DNA of 43,981 nucleotides from Gemmataceae bacterium (GCA_019752375.1 JAIEMG010000118.1:1-43981), one strand, 5' to 3'. Positions 24,910 to 33,157 are shown, numbered from the stretch's first letter. Numbers and translations: made by a program. The notes: a model not told the origin generated them from the sequence alone.

Positions 24910-26829
24910 ATGAAGCGCTGTCTTCATCTCTGGTTCCTCTATTTCTTCTGCATTCCTTTGTGTTCTCTGTGCCTTTGTGGTGAATCTCGGGCCGCGCTCG
25001 ACCCCGAGGTCAAGAAGCCCTACCACCTGCAAGTCGTCCTGCGCGTCGCCCCGCATCGCTTGTTGACGCCAGTGTTCAAGGACCAGCTCAAACGCGAGCT
25101 GCGCGACAGTTTGCAAGCGTCCCTCGGTCCGCTCGGCATCGTCGAGGTCGTGGACGATCACCCGCTGCTCAAGGACATTGACCGCAAGGGCCTGCAAGCA
25201 GTCATCGACGGCTTCGACAAGAGCAAGGCCGGCGGAACGCCGATCAAGACTCACTTCGTGCTCGTGGATTACGTGGACAACCAGTACGACGTGCAGGCCG
25301 CCCAGCACGACGGCCTGACCGGACTCAGCAGCCCGATCGTTCGTCGGTCTCGTACCGACGACCGCCAGCTTGTCGCCAAGCTTGCGGCACTGCTCGTCGA
25401 TCGCGATCTGGGACTCGTCGGCACCGTCGTGAAGAAGGACGGCCAGCGCGTGGACATGGTCCTCAAGGGCGGTGCGCTGGGCACGTCGCTCGAGCGCTGG
25501 GTCAAGAAAGACGACCTCTTCGCCATCGCCAAGGTTAGCCGGACCGGCAACAGCGTCAGCACGGCGCGGGTGCCGGAAGCCTACTTGCAGGTGACGGAGG
25601 TCGGCAAGGACGGCACCATCGTCTGCAGGCTCTTCAACCGCTACGCCGATGACGACTCGCGCCTGGCGGACGGCAAGAACGTGCTCGGCTATCGCTGCCT
25701 GAAGCTCGGCACCGCCGAGGGACCGCTGCGCCTGCGCCTGGTGGATGCCAAGGGCTTGCCGCAGGACAACCTGCAAATCGAAACGGGCGGCCAGGGCTTC
25801 GACAAACGCGAAGACTTCAAGTACCAGGGCAGCACGCGGACCGAGGGGCTGCTCCAGACCGAGGATCGCTTTCAGAACATCGCGTTCGTCCGCGTGCTGT
25901 TCCGCAAGAAGGTCATCGCCCAGGTGCCGGTCGTGATCCTCGATGACCGCGTTACCGTGCTAAAGGTCAACATCGAGGAGCAGGGCGACACCCTGGCCCA
26001 GACCATCGCCAGCAAGAAACGCCTGCTGGAGCGCCTCAACGAAACATTGCTGGTGCAAGACGATCTGCGCAAGGAGCTGGGCGCCCTGATGGCGAAATCT
26101 GAGCGCGAGCAGGCACTGTTCAAGGCCCGCAATGGGGTCAAGGGCCTGGAGGCGGACCTGGCGGAGCTGGGCGCCGAGCGCACGAATCTCAATGCAGAGG
26201 TGGTGAAGCTGCCGCCCAAGTCCAAGGTCACCTTGGCCGATTGCGACCAGCGAATCCGCGAGCTGGAGTCGGCCCGCGACGAGCTGAAGAAGTTCGCCGA
26301 TGACCTGGACGAGATCATCGTCAAGCTGAAGAACGACTCGAAGTCGCAGGCGTTCAAGAGCCTGGTGCTGCAGGCCCGAAACTTCGTCAAGGAAGGCAAC
26401 TACACCGAAGCGATCCGCGTCTACGATTCTGCCCTGGCCGAGATGGACCAGCCGCAGCTTCGTAAGGAAGTGGACGAGCTGAAACGCGCCTGGACGATCA
26501 AGAGCCCGGAGCACGAGAAAGCCCGCCGGTTCATCTACGAAGTCTGGCCGAACCTCGATGTGCCGCAGAAGATGAAGGACCGCCTGCCCGAAGCCCAGAG
26601 GGCGCTGCAAACCTGCAAGGACGCGGGCGACATGCTTACCCCGCAGAAGTTGCTGCAAGGCAACCTGACCCTGGACGCCCGTCTGAACAAGCTGATGCGC
26701 GTGCTGAAGCCGGATCGCGAAGACGACCGCCGCACCATCGAGATCATCGAGAAAGTCGCCGCCGGCCTGGAGACGATGCACAACGACGCGGTGGAATACC
26801 TCGGCATGCGCAAACCACCGGCGAAGTGA
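24910..26829 (+). CDS. secreted coiled-coil protein of unknown function
   Basis: From ATG 24910 the product has 639 residues. It starts with a hydrophobic, Cys-rich signal peptide (LWFLYFFCIPLCSLCLCGES) and a mature part with LQVVLRVAPHRLLTPVFKDQ. A mainly beta N-terminal half (about 30-340) is followed by a long coiled coil at about 356-479 (KKRLLERLNETLL ... ELESARDELKKFADDLDE) and a helical tail. No enzyme motif is visible. The frame is open back to 24616, but that part consists of translated palindromes, so I rejected it. The coding bases of the signal peptide (about 24940-24992) themselves look like a common dispersed repeat. The gene converges with the ADP-ribosylglycohydrolase (13 bp gap). 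Confidence 0.75.
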   Translation: MKRCLHLWFLYFFCIPLCSLCLCGESRAALDPEVKKPYHLQVVLRVAPHRLLTPVFKDQLKRELRDSLQASLGPLGIVEVVDDHPLLKDIDRKGLQAVIDGFDKSKAGGTPIKTHFVLVDYVDNQYDVQAAQHDGLTGLSSPIVRRSRTDDRQLVAKLAALLVDRDLGLVGTVVKKDGQRVDMVLKGGALGTSLERWVKKDDLFAIAKVSRTGNSVSTARVPEAYLQVTEVGKDGTIVCRLFNRYADDDSRLADGKNVLGYRCLKLGTAEGPLRLRLVDAKGLPQDNLQIETGGQGFDKREDFKYQGSTRTEGLLQTEDRFQNIAFVRVLFRKKVIAQVPVVILDDRVTVLKVNIEEQGDTLAQTIASKKRLLERLNETLLVQDDLRKELGALMAKSEREQALFKARNGVKGLEADLAELGAERTNLNAEVVKLPPKSKVTLADCDQRIRELESARDELKKFADDLDEIIVKLKNDSKSQAFKSLVLQARNFVKEGNYTEAIRVYDSALAEMDQPQLRKEVDELKRAWTIKSPEHEKARRFIYEVWPNLDVPQKMKDRLPEAQRALQTCKDAGDMLTPQKLLQGNLTLDARLNKLMRVLKPDREDDRRTIEIIEKVAAGLETMHNDAVEYLGMRKPPAK

Positions 26830-26842
26830 TGCAGCCTGCACT

Positions 26843-27853
26843 TCATCCGATCCGGTTCGCCAGTTCGGTCAGTTCTGTCGACCGCTCAACCTCGCGCACC
26901 CACTCTGCCGGCAGTGCGTCAATGCCGCAGCGAGCGCCAACCAGGGCGCCGGCCAGGGTGGCGATGCTGTCGCTGTCGCCGGGGGTGTTGGCGCCTTCGA
27001 GGATCGCGGTCCGCGGATCGTCGGGATGGCGCGTGAAGACGTACAGGCCCGCCGCGATCGCCTCGTGGGCGGCCCAGCCCTGGAGCCGTTGCAGTGTCAC
27101 CTCGGGCTTGGTGCCGTTGCGTGCTTCTTCAATCGCCTGGGCCATCATTACGGCCGTTCGCGCACTGTACCGACACGCCGCTGCCACCATTTCCGAGCCG
27201 ACCCACGCGGGATCGCGTTCCGCCAGGACGAGAGCCATGCCCACCGCCATCGCCGCAGATGCAGCGAGTGCAATCGGATCGCGGTGCGTAAGCTTCGAGT
27301 GGGCCACCGACCATTCCTCGGCCTTCGCCAGGTCGTCGGCGAAGACGAGACCGAACGGATAGGCGCGCATGACGGACCCGCAGCCGCCCGCCGTGGCGCC
27401 GCCGGCTTCCGACCAGTGTGCGCCACGTTCCAGAGCTCGGCAGCCGGCCATGCACGCATTGCCGGGAGCGCGATGACCGCCCTGCGGGTGAGATGCCCAG
27501 TGGACGAAGCCTTCGGCCATGCGCTTCATCGCGGCGGCGAGGTCCGTGTGTTCTTCGAGAAGCGAGCGCAGCACGATCTCGGCCATCTGCGTGTCGTCGG
27601 TGTAAGGCGCGAAGTGCTGGTCGTCACGGTCCCAGTAAAGACGAAAGCCGGTCACGCCCTCGGGACCGAAGCGCGAGCGAATCGCGTCGAAGCTGCCGAC
27701 GAATTCGGTCGGATGACCCATCGCATCGCCGATGGCGGCACCGAGGACGGCGCCGAGGAGTCGGGAGCGTCGCGTCGGCGCGGCGGGCTTCGCGGGCGTT
27801 TGAGCGGGTTCGTCGTCGAGCGGGAAGAGCAGCGGTTGCTTGTCATCGGGCAT
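26843..27853 (-). CDS. ADP-ribosylglycohydrolase family protein
   Basis: The 336-residue product belongs to the DraG/ARH family that cleaves ADP-ribose from proteins or small molecules using two Mg ions. The domain begins at RSRLLGAVLGAAIGDAMGHP (about 29-48). The metal ligands are in YTDDTQM at 84-90 and TPGDSDSIATLAG around 290-302, and the GGCGSVMRAYP stretch near 156 is present. The first 28 residues are a Pro/Ala-rich, nonconserved leader. AAGGTG lies about 5 nt before ATG 27853. No ADP-ribosyltransferase is in the window, so the substrate is open. Cytoplasmic. Confidence 0.92.
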   Translation of the reverse strand: MPDDKQPLLFPLDDEPAQTPAKPAAPTRRSRLLGAVLGAAIGDAMGHPTEFVGSFDAIRSRFGPEGVTGFRLYWDRDDQHFAPYTDDTQMAEIVLRSLLEEHTDLAAAMKRMAEGFVHWASHPQGGHRAPGNACMAGCRALERGAHWSEAGGATAGGCGSVMRAYPFGLVFADDLAKAEEWSVAHSKLTHRDPIALAASAAMAVGMALVLAERDPAWVGSEMVAAACRYSARTAVMMAQAIEEARNGTKPEVTLQRLQGWAAHEAIAAGLYVFTRHPDDPRTAILEGANTPGDSDSIATLAGALVGARCGIDALPAEWVREVERSTELTELANRIG

Positions 27854-27899
27854 GGGGCACCTTGCCGTCAGTGATTGCCCGAGAGGGGCGCCTTTGCAC

Positions 27900-28282
27900 T
27901 TGTTCGTAGTTCCGCCTTCAGATTCTATGAGAGGAAAAGGCCGCTGCTGGTAAGCTCCGTCAAGGAAGTCCCACTACGAATCCGTGGAGAAGCTTGCCAT
28001 GGCATCGACCCTCACGCAGTCTACCACGAACACGGCGGTTTTGTATCTGGCGTTCGAGCTGGACTGGACCGAATGGAAGTTGGGGTTCAGCACCGCGCCG
28101 GCGCGGTTGCGGACCATCGCGGCGCGGAACCTGGACGCGCTTCAAGGGAAATCGCCAAAGTCACGTTGCCGCTGACGGTCCGCCCCCGCACGACGGCACG
28201 AGAGAAATCGGCGACGGAGCTTGACAAAAGCGGTCTCATGGAAAGCGGTGGACCCACCGCCTGATGGCGGAACTACGAACAA
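27900..28282. repeat. palindrome split by an IS110-type remnant
   Basis: TTGTTCGTAGTTCCGCC starts at about 27900, and its inverse GGCGGAACTACGAACAA ends at 28282. Together TTGTTCGTAGTTCCGCC(T/A)TCA and its complement make a 21-nt-arm palindrome with one mismatch, but 340 bp separate the arms. The inserted part includes the transposase remnant at 27999-28175. A single arm of the same family is at 14648. The region is the largest gap between genes here apart from 34769-35429; beyond the remnant I see no other gene in it. Confidence 0.75.
27999..28175 (+). pseudogene. 5' remnant of an IS110-family transposase
   Basis: ATG at 27999 (with GGAG upstream) opens a 58-residue reading frame with NTAVLYLAFELDWTEWKLGF and ARLRTIAARNLDALQGK. 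As far as I recall, this pattern is the N-terminal RuvC-like start of planctomycete IS110 transposases (YLAFELxWxxWKLAF ... LRTIxAR). The continuation EIAK...LPL appears in another frame around 28147-28175, so a frameshift and deletions have occurred, and the rest of the roughly 330-400 residue enzyme is absent. The gene cannot be functional. Confidence 0.6.
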
Positions 28283-28309
28283 TCACTTCCTCGCGCCAAG
28301 GAGATCGCC

Positions 28310-28573
28310 ATGCCATACTACGACCGCGACGACAGGGATGATGAAGACGATTTGCTGGACGAGTCCGAATATCCCGAGCCCGATTCGGACGATGACGACG
28401 GCACCGCTCCGTGTCCCTATTGCGGGAAGGCAAAGTACGAGGAGAGCGAGATCTGCCCCTACTGCGAGAACTACGTCTCGCGCGAGGACACGCGGGGCCG
28501 CCAACCAATGTGGATCGTGCTAGGCATCATCGCGTGCCTGGCCATTGCGAGCACGTGGGTCCTGGGACGCTGA
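28310..28573 (+). CDS. small zinc-ribbon protein with one membrane segment
   Basis: The 87-residue product has a very acidic N-terminus (DRDDRDDEDDLLDESE), then a zinc ribbon with Cys35, Cys38, Cys49 and Cys52 (CPYCGK and CPYCEN), and a C-terminal transmembrane helix at about 67-84 (WIVLGIIACLAIASTWVL). It is probably tail-anchored with the ribbon in the cytoplasm. AAGGAG precedes the ATG. The next gene begins 5 bp later, so the two are co-transcribed. No function is known to me. Confidence 0.8.
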   Translation: MPYYDRDDRDDEDDLLDESEYPEPDSDDDDGTAPCPYCGKAKYEESEICPYCENYVSREDTRGRQPMWIVLGIIACLAIASTWVLGR

Positions 28574-28578
28574 CGCCG

Positions 28579-29364
28579 ATGCCCGATCCAATCATCACCC
28601 TGACGACCGACTTTGGCGAAGCGTCGCCTTACGTTGCCGCGATGAAGGGCGTCATCCTGAGCATCAACCCGACTGCGCGGATCGTCGATCTCGGCCACCA
28701 GGTCCCGCCGCAGGACCTGCGCCACGCAGCTCACTTTCTTGCCGCGGCCATTCCGTACTTCCCGCCGAGCGTCATCCATATCGTGGTCGTGGATCCAGGG
28801 GTTGGTACCGATCGTTCGCTCCTCTACGTTGAAATTAGCGGCCATCGCTTGCTCGTGCCCGATAACGGCTGCTGGACCGCGCTCGGCCGCCTGGGCCTGC
28901 CGCATGTACGCCGCTTGACCGAACGCCGCTACTGGCGCGAGCCGGTCAGCAACACGTTTCACGGACGCGACATCCTGGCGCCCGTCGCAGCCCACCTGAG
29001 CCTCGGCATCGCGGCGGACCAACTCGGTCCCCAAGTTGCAGCCTACGTTCAGCTCCAAACGCCGGTCCCACACTTCGACCCGCAACGGTCCCTATGGAGC
29101 GGGGAAGTGGCCTTCATCGATGCTTTCGGCAATCTGATCTCGAACATTCCCGCGACGACCCTCGGAGACGGACCCGCTCGCATTGAGGTGAATGGCCACC
29201 CCGTGCCACGGCGAGTGCGGACTTACGGGGAAGCCGACCCCGGGGCGCTGGTGGCCCTGGTTTCCAGCACGGGAATGCTGGAGGTGGCAGTCGTTCAGGG
29301 CCATGCGGCCAACTACTTAAATGTGAAGGTCGGCGCCCCCGTGGCCGTCCTGTTGATTGACTGA
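28579..29364 (+). CDS. SAM hydroxide adenosyltransferase (DUF62 / SAM-dependent halogenase superfamily)
   Basis: The 261-residue product is related to fluorinase and chlorinase but has the features of the SAM hydroxide adenosyltransferase group, which splits S-adenosylmethionine with water into adenosine and methionine. Asp72 and Arg79 in VVDPGVGTDR and His128 in NTFHGRDIL form the Asp-Arg-His triad of that group. The start ITLTTDFGEASPYVAAMKG and the C-terminal domain SGEVAFIDAFGNLISNIP are typical. It starts 5 bp after the zinc-ribbon gene and is followed by a duplicated, decayed fragment and bioA. Cytoplasmic. BioA uses SAM as amino donor, so both act on SAM; whether this is functional is unclear. 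Confidence 0.92.
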   Translation: MPDPIITLTTDFGEASPYVAAMKGVILSINPTARIVDLGHQVPPQDLRHAAHFLAAAIPYFPPSVIHIVVVDPGVGTDRSLLYVEISGHRLLVPDNGCWTALGRLGLPHVRRLTERRYWREPVSNTFHGRDILAPVAAHLSLGIAADQLGPQVAAYVQLQTPVPHFDPQRSLWSGEVAFIDAFGNLISNIPATTLGDGPARIEVNGHPVPRRVRTYGEADPGALVALVSSTGMLEVAVVQGHAANYLNVKVGAPVAVLLID

Positions 29365-29570
29365 GATGCCATGAATCCCTCGCGGCAGCAACTCGATGGC
29401 TCCCTTTCACGGCTGGAGTTTGGGCAGCGGTCCGAACGGCAGGCGAGGCGGGGAAGTGGCCTTCATCGACGCTTTCGGTAACCTGATCTCGAACCTTCGT
29501 GCGCCAGGTACCGCGGCGAGTCTGGACCACTGGTGAGGCAGAACCGACCGGTTCGTTGGAACGAGATGCC
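29363..29570. repeat. decayed partial copies of bioA and of the upstream SAM gene
   Basis: 29363-29396 (GAGATGCC then ATGAATCCCTCGCGGCAGC) repeats the first codons of bioA at 29563-29596. 29450-29494 repeats 29101-29145 of the SAM gene with only three differences, all at third codon positions (protein GEVAFIDAFGNLISN unchanged). Further on, VPRRVWTTGEAEPTGSL (from 29508) matches VPRRVRTYGEADPGALV of the SAM gene after a deletion and frameshift. The order bioA start, SAM gene part, bioA is what a tandem duplication followed by a deletion would leave. Confidence 0.85.
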
Positions 29571-30932
29571 ATGAATCCGTCGCGTCAGCAACTCGAAGCA
29601 TGGGACCGCGATCACGTCTGGCATCCCTTCACGCCGATGGCGCAGTACGCCGCCGAGCCGCCACTCATCATCAAGGAAGCGCATGGGTGCCTCCTCGTCG
29701 ACCTCGACGGCAAGGAGTACATCGACGGCACGTCGTCGCTGTGGTGCAACGTCCACGGCCATCGCGTGCCGGAGCTCGACGCGGCCGTTCGTGCCCAGCT
29801 GGAGCAGGTGGCCCACAGCGCGCTCCTGGGCATGACAAATGTGCCAGCGGTGCGGCTGGCGCGCCGCCTGACGGAGCTGGCGCCGGCGGGGCTGACACGC
29901 GTGTTCTTCTCCGACGATGGCGCCACGGCCGTCGAGGTCGCGCTGAAGATGGCGTTTCAGTTCTGGCGGCAATGTCCGGAGCCCCAGCCGCGGAAGACGA
30001 AGTTCCTGGCGCTGACGGGGGCGTATCATGGCGACACGCTGGGCGATGTCAGCGTCGGCGATATCGGCCGGTTTCACAATTTGTTCGCTCCGCTCTTGTT
30101 CCCGATTATCCGCGCGCCGCAACATCACTGTTATCGGTGTCCGCTGGGGCTGGAGCGGTCGAGTTGCAAGATCGACTGCCTGGAACAGCTGGTGAAGTTG
30201 GTGCGCGAACATGCCGACACGCTGGCTGCGGTCGTCATCGAGCCATTGATGCAAGGCGCCGCAGGCATGATTCCTGCGCCGGCGGGCTATCTTCGGCAGT
30301 TGCGTGACGCGACGCGGGCGCACGGGGTGCTGCTGATCGCGGACGAAGTGGCAGTCGGGTTCGGACGCACGGGGACGCTGTTTGCCTGCGAGCGGGAAGA
30401 GGTGACGCCCGATTTCCTTTGCCTCGCCAAGGGGCTGACCGGCGGTTATCTGCCGCTGGCCGCGACGTTGACGACGGAAGAGGTGTACTCCGCCTTCCTC
30501 GGCGACGGCAAGACCTTCTTCCACGGGCACACCTACACCGGCAATCCGCTCGGGGCTGCGGTCGCGCTGGCCAACCTCGAGTTGATGAAAAACTCCGGGT
30601 TGATCGCACAGCTGCCGGCGAAAACTGAGAGGTTGCGTGCGCATCTGGAGCGGATGGCGAGGTTGCCGTGCGTCGGCGACGTGCGACAGCAGGGACTGAT
30701 GGCGGGCATCGAGCTGGTGGAACAGAAATCCAGCCGGCGGCCGTTCGCGCCCTCGCTGCGGACCGGGGCGGCGGTCTGCCGCAAGGTTCGGGAGCAGGGG
30801 GTGTTGCTGCGGCCGCTCGGCGATGTGATCGTCGTCATGCCGCCGCTGGCAATCGACCTTTCTTTGTTGGACCGCCTGTGCGACGTGCTTTACAATACCC
30901 TCAACCAGTTGGGAACTCCGGGCCGGTGTTGA
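29571..30932 (+). CDS. bioA: adenosylmethionine-8-amino-7-oxononanoate transaminase
   Basis: BioA makes 7,8-diaminopelargonate with SAM as amino donor in biotin synthesis. The 453-residue product is a class-III aminotransferase: VWHPFTPMAQY at the start, GTSSLWCNVHGHR, YHGDTLGDVSVGD, LLIADEVAVGFGRTG with the PLP-binding Asp258, and the PLP lysine Lys287 in CLAKGLTGGYLPLAATL. These are the BioA-specific forms of the motifs. ATG 29571 with GAGAT upstream is preferred over the open frame to 29499, which is a fragment of the preceding gene. bioD follows after 31 bp. Confidence 0.95.
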   Translation: MNPSRQQLEAWDRDHVWHPFTPMAQYAAEPPLIIKEAHGCLLVDLDGKEYIDGTSSLWCNVHGHRVPELDAAVRAQLEQVAHSALLGMTNVPAVRLARRLTELAPAGLTRVFFSDDGATAVEVALKMAFQFWRQCPEPQPRKTKFLALTGAYHGDTLGDVSVGDIGRFHNLFAPLLFPIIRAPQHHCYRCPLGLERSSCKIDCLEQLVKLVREHADTLAAVVIEPLMQGAAGMIPAPAGYLRQLRDATRAHGVLLIADEVAVGFGRTGTLFACEREEVTPDFLCLAKGLTGGYLPLAATLTTEEVYSAFLGDGKTFFHGHTYTGNPLGAAVALANLELMKNSGLIAQLPAKTERLRAHLERMARLPCVGDVRQQGLMAGIELVEQKSSRRPFAPSLRTGAAVCRKVREQGVLLRPLGDVIVVMPPLAIDLSLLDRLCDVLYNTLNQLGTPGRC

Positions 30933-30963
30933 TCGAAGCGACGGCGCTGAACCGCGGCCAGTC

Positions 30964-31689
30964 ATGAATGGACTGTTTTTCACCGGCACGGACACGGGTG
31001 TCGGCAAGACGCATGTGGTTGCCGAAGTGGCCTGGCTGCTGCGGCGACAAGGCCGACCTGTTGGCGTGTGCAAGCCGGTGGCGACCGGCGCCGCGTGCCT
31101 TGAAGACTGCGGCGATGCGCTGCGACTGGCCGAGGCGGTGGACCTGCGTGAACCGCTCGACCGTGTGACGCCGTATCTCTTTACAGAGCCCGTGGCGCCG
31201 GCAGTGGCAGCGCAACTGCACGGCAGAGCGCTGAGCATCGGCGATCTGGCAGCTGCCGTGCGCAGCCGCTCTCTCCCGGGTGAAGCGCTGCTCGTGGAAG
31301 GGGTCGGCGGCTTGCTCTGCCCATTGACGGAGCGGGAGACCGTAGCCGAACTGGCTGCGGCGCTGGAATTGCCCGTCATCATCGTCGCGCGCCGGTCGTT
31401 GGGCACGCTGAACCATACGCTGATGACTGTGGAGGTGGCGCTCGGACGCGGATTGCGGGTCGCGGGCGTCGTGATCAGCGAGACAACACCGCCGGAAGGG
31501 CTGGCGGAGCAGACCAACGTGCAGCAGCTTCGGCGTCGGCTGGCAGTACCTGTCCTGGCCGTGGCGTTTCATCAGTCAGGATCGGCCCGTGAGGCAGACA
31601 GTGGGCTGGCCGCCGTCGATTGGTGGCGGCTTTGTCATGCGACAGCGAACGAACTTCAAGGGGTGACGGCACGCCCCGGCATCGAATGA
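30964..31689 (+). CDS. bioD: dethiobiotin synthase
   Basis: BioD closes the ureido ring of dethiobiotin using ATP and CO2. The 241-residue product starts with the P-loop GTDTGVGKT (8-16), followed by the substrate Lys region VCKPVATGA, EGVGGLLCPLTERET, and the PVIIVARRSLGTLNHTLMTV and GVVISETTPPEG stretches typical of the family. Length is slightly above the usual 220-230. It forms an operon with bioA; bioB, bioF and bioC are not in the window. Cytoplasmic dimer. Confidence 0.95.
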   Translation: MNGLFFTGTDTGVGKTHVVAEVAWLLRRQGRPVGVCKPVATGAACLEDCGDALRLAEAVDLREPLDRVTPYLFTEPVAPAVAAQLHGRALSIGDLAAAVRSRSLPGEALLVEGVGGLLCPLTERETVAELAAALELPVIIVARRSLGTLNHTLMTVEVALGRGLRVAGVVISETTPPEGLAEQTNVQQLRRRLAVPVLAVAFHQSGSAREADSGLAAVDWWRLCHATANELQGVTARPGIE

Positions 31690-31704
31690 GGAGCACTTGC
31701 GCTT

Positions 31705-33069
31705 ATGCAGACGGTGAATTTCCAGTGTGGGCACTGCCACAAGGTAATGGGCGTCAGCAGTGCCTTTCTGGGCAAGCAGGTGCGCTGCCCCCACTGTCAA
31801 CAGGTGGTGATGGCGCCCGCCCAGGCACCCGCGCCGGCCGCTGCGCCTACGCCGCCTCGTCCGCCGGCCGGACCAGGTTTCCCTTCGTCGCCTCCTCCGC
31901 CTGGACGCGATGAACACGAGAGCATCTTCGGCGAACACATCGACGAGGACCTGTTCGGCAGCCCGCCCAAGCCCATGATCGACATGCCGCCGGAGCCCGC
32001 CCGCGGCAACATGCAGCTGGAGCCAACGGTCTTCAACGCGCCCGGTCTGCCGCCGATGCCGGAGTTGTCCGCCACGGCACCGGCGATGTCCAACAATGCC
32101 GCCGCCGCAGTGTCGGACCGCCGCCCCGGCAGCGTGCCCCAGATGGCCGGTGCGGGCGCCGCAGTGGCGTCAGCGCCCGGCGAGTGGTCCGGCAACGCAG
32201 CGCCCGAGGGGACACCCGGCACGCTGCGTTCGAACGTCAAGCCGACCGCCGGCAGCACCAACATGATGCTGATCTACTCCCTGATCGGCGTCAGCGCGTT
32301 CGCATTGCTCATGATGCTGCTGGCCATCAAGTACGCCGTCGCTTTCTATAACGCGCCGCGCTCGCCGATGGAGCAGCTCCCCGACACCGGCGACCCCAAG
32401 GCCAGCAAGGCGAATGTCCAGGTCTACCGCCGCATCGTGCCGACGTCCGAGTTGCCGCCCAACCTTATCACCGAACTGGGCAAGCCGATCAAGATCGGCG
32501 ACCTGGAAGTGACGCCGAAGAAGGTCGAGCAGAAGCGAGTCACCTTCCGCAACCGGCTTGACGATCCGAACAGTCCAACGGCGCAGCGCGATACGCAAGA
32601 AGAGGAATCGTTGGTGCTGCACCTGGACTTTACCAATGTCTCCAAGGGTACGCAGTTCCGCCCCACGGATGCGGCCTTCGACTATCAGTGGCGCGACCGC
32701 ACCGATTCGGAGAACATCATGCCGTACACGTTCTTGACCGTGAACGGCATTCGTTATTGCGGCGCCTTTCCCCGGCTTCGCAAGGATGATCGCCTCAACT
32801 CCGCGGGAAACGACAACCTGCGCATCTCTTATATCGAAGGCCAGGAACAGGACCGCAAGATCCTCAAGCCGGGCGAAAGTTCCAGCACGGTGATCGTCAC
32901 CGAGCCCAAGGACCCGGTGACGACAATGCTGCGGGCGCACAAGGGCAAGCTCCTCTGGCGCGTCCACCTGCGCCGCGGGCTGGTAAAACACGATGACAAG
33001 GACGTGTCGGCGACCGCCGTGATCGGCGTGGAGTTCGACAAAGAACAGATCCAGAAGGTGGAGAAGTAA
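31705..33069 (+). CDS. zinc-ribbon, membrane-spanning protein of unknown function
   Basis: The 454-residue product has an N-terminal zinc ribbon (Cys8, Cys11, Cys28, Cys31: CGHCHK and CPHCQQ), a Pro/Ala-rich disordered linker (about 38-185), one transmembrane helix (about 188-214, LIYSLIGVSAFALLMMLLAI) and a C-terminal extracytoplasmic beta-rich domain (about 225-454) with LVLHLDFTNVSKGTQFRPTD, resembling DUF4352-like immunoglobulin-type domains. The pattern is one I associate with planctomycete conserved proteins. It starts 15 bp after bioD, so it may be read through from the bio genes, but its role need not be related. GAGGAG lies 11 nt upstream. Confidence 0.8.
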   Translation: MQTVNFQCGHCHKVMGVSSAFLGKQVRCPHCQQVVMAPAQAPAPAAAPTPPRPPAGPGFPSSPPPPGRDEHESIFGEHIDEDLFGSPPKPMIDMPPEPARGNMQLEPTVFNAPGLPPMPELSATAPAMSNNAAAAVSDRRPGSVPQMAGAGAAVASAPGEWSGNAAPEGTPGTLRSNVKPTAGSTNMMLIYSLIGVSAFALLMMLLAIKYAVAFYNAPRSPMEQLPDTGDPKASKANVQVYRRIVPTSELPPNLITELGKPIKIGDLEVTPKKVEQKRVTFRNRLDDPNSPTAQRDTQEEESLVLHLDFTNVSKGTQFRPTDAAFDYQWRDRTDSENIMPYTFLTVNGIRYCGAFPRLRKDDRLNSAGNDNLRISYIEGQEQDRKILKPGESSSTVIVTEPKDPVTTMLRAHKGKLLWRVHLRRGLVKHDDKDVSATAVIGVEFDKEQIQKVEK

Positions 33070-33080
33070 TAACGGGGCCT

Positions 33081-33146
33081 GGCGAGCGGGGGCAGTGATG
33101 CCCCCGGTTGTTCGTACAACCGGGGGCATCACTGCCCCCGCTCGCC
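33081..33146. repeat. perfect 31-nt inverted repeat with a 4-nt loop
   Basis: The left arm 33081-33111 begins GGCGAGCGGGGGCAGTGATG and the right arm 33116-33146 is its exact complement, with the loop TCGT. Each arm also contains an inner palindrome GGGGGCAGTGATGCCCCC. It follows the gene ending at 33069 and has no T-run, so it is a very stable hairpin rather than a classical terminator. The next gene starts 11 bp later at 33158. Confidence 0.95.
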
Positions 33147-33157
33147 AATCGTGATCC

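Noticed and set aside
23152..25776. An 874-codon open frame on the minus strand across Uma2, aroA and the coiled-coil gene
   Set aside because: It runs antisense to three well-supported genes, has no family motif, and includes the translated palindromes. Long antisense open frames are expected at this GC content.
28579..29364. A fluorinase or chlorinase
   Set aside because: The Asp72/Arg79/His128 set fits the hydroxide adenosyltransferase group, which uses water, so halogenation is not supported.
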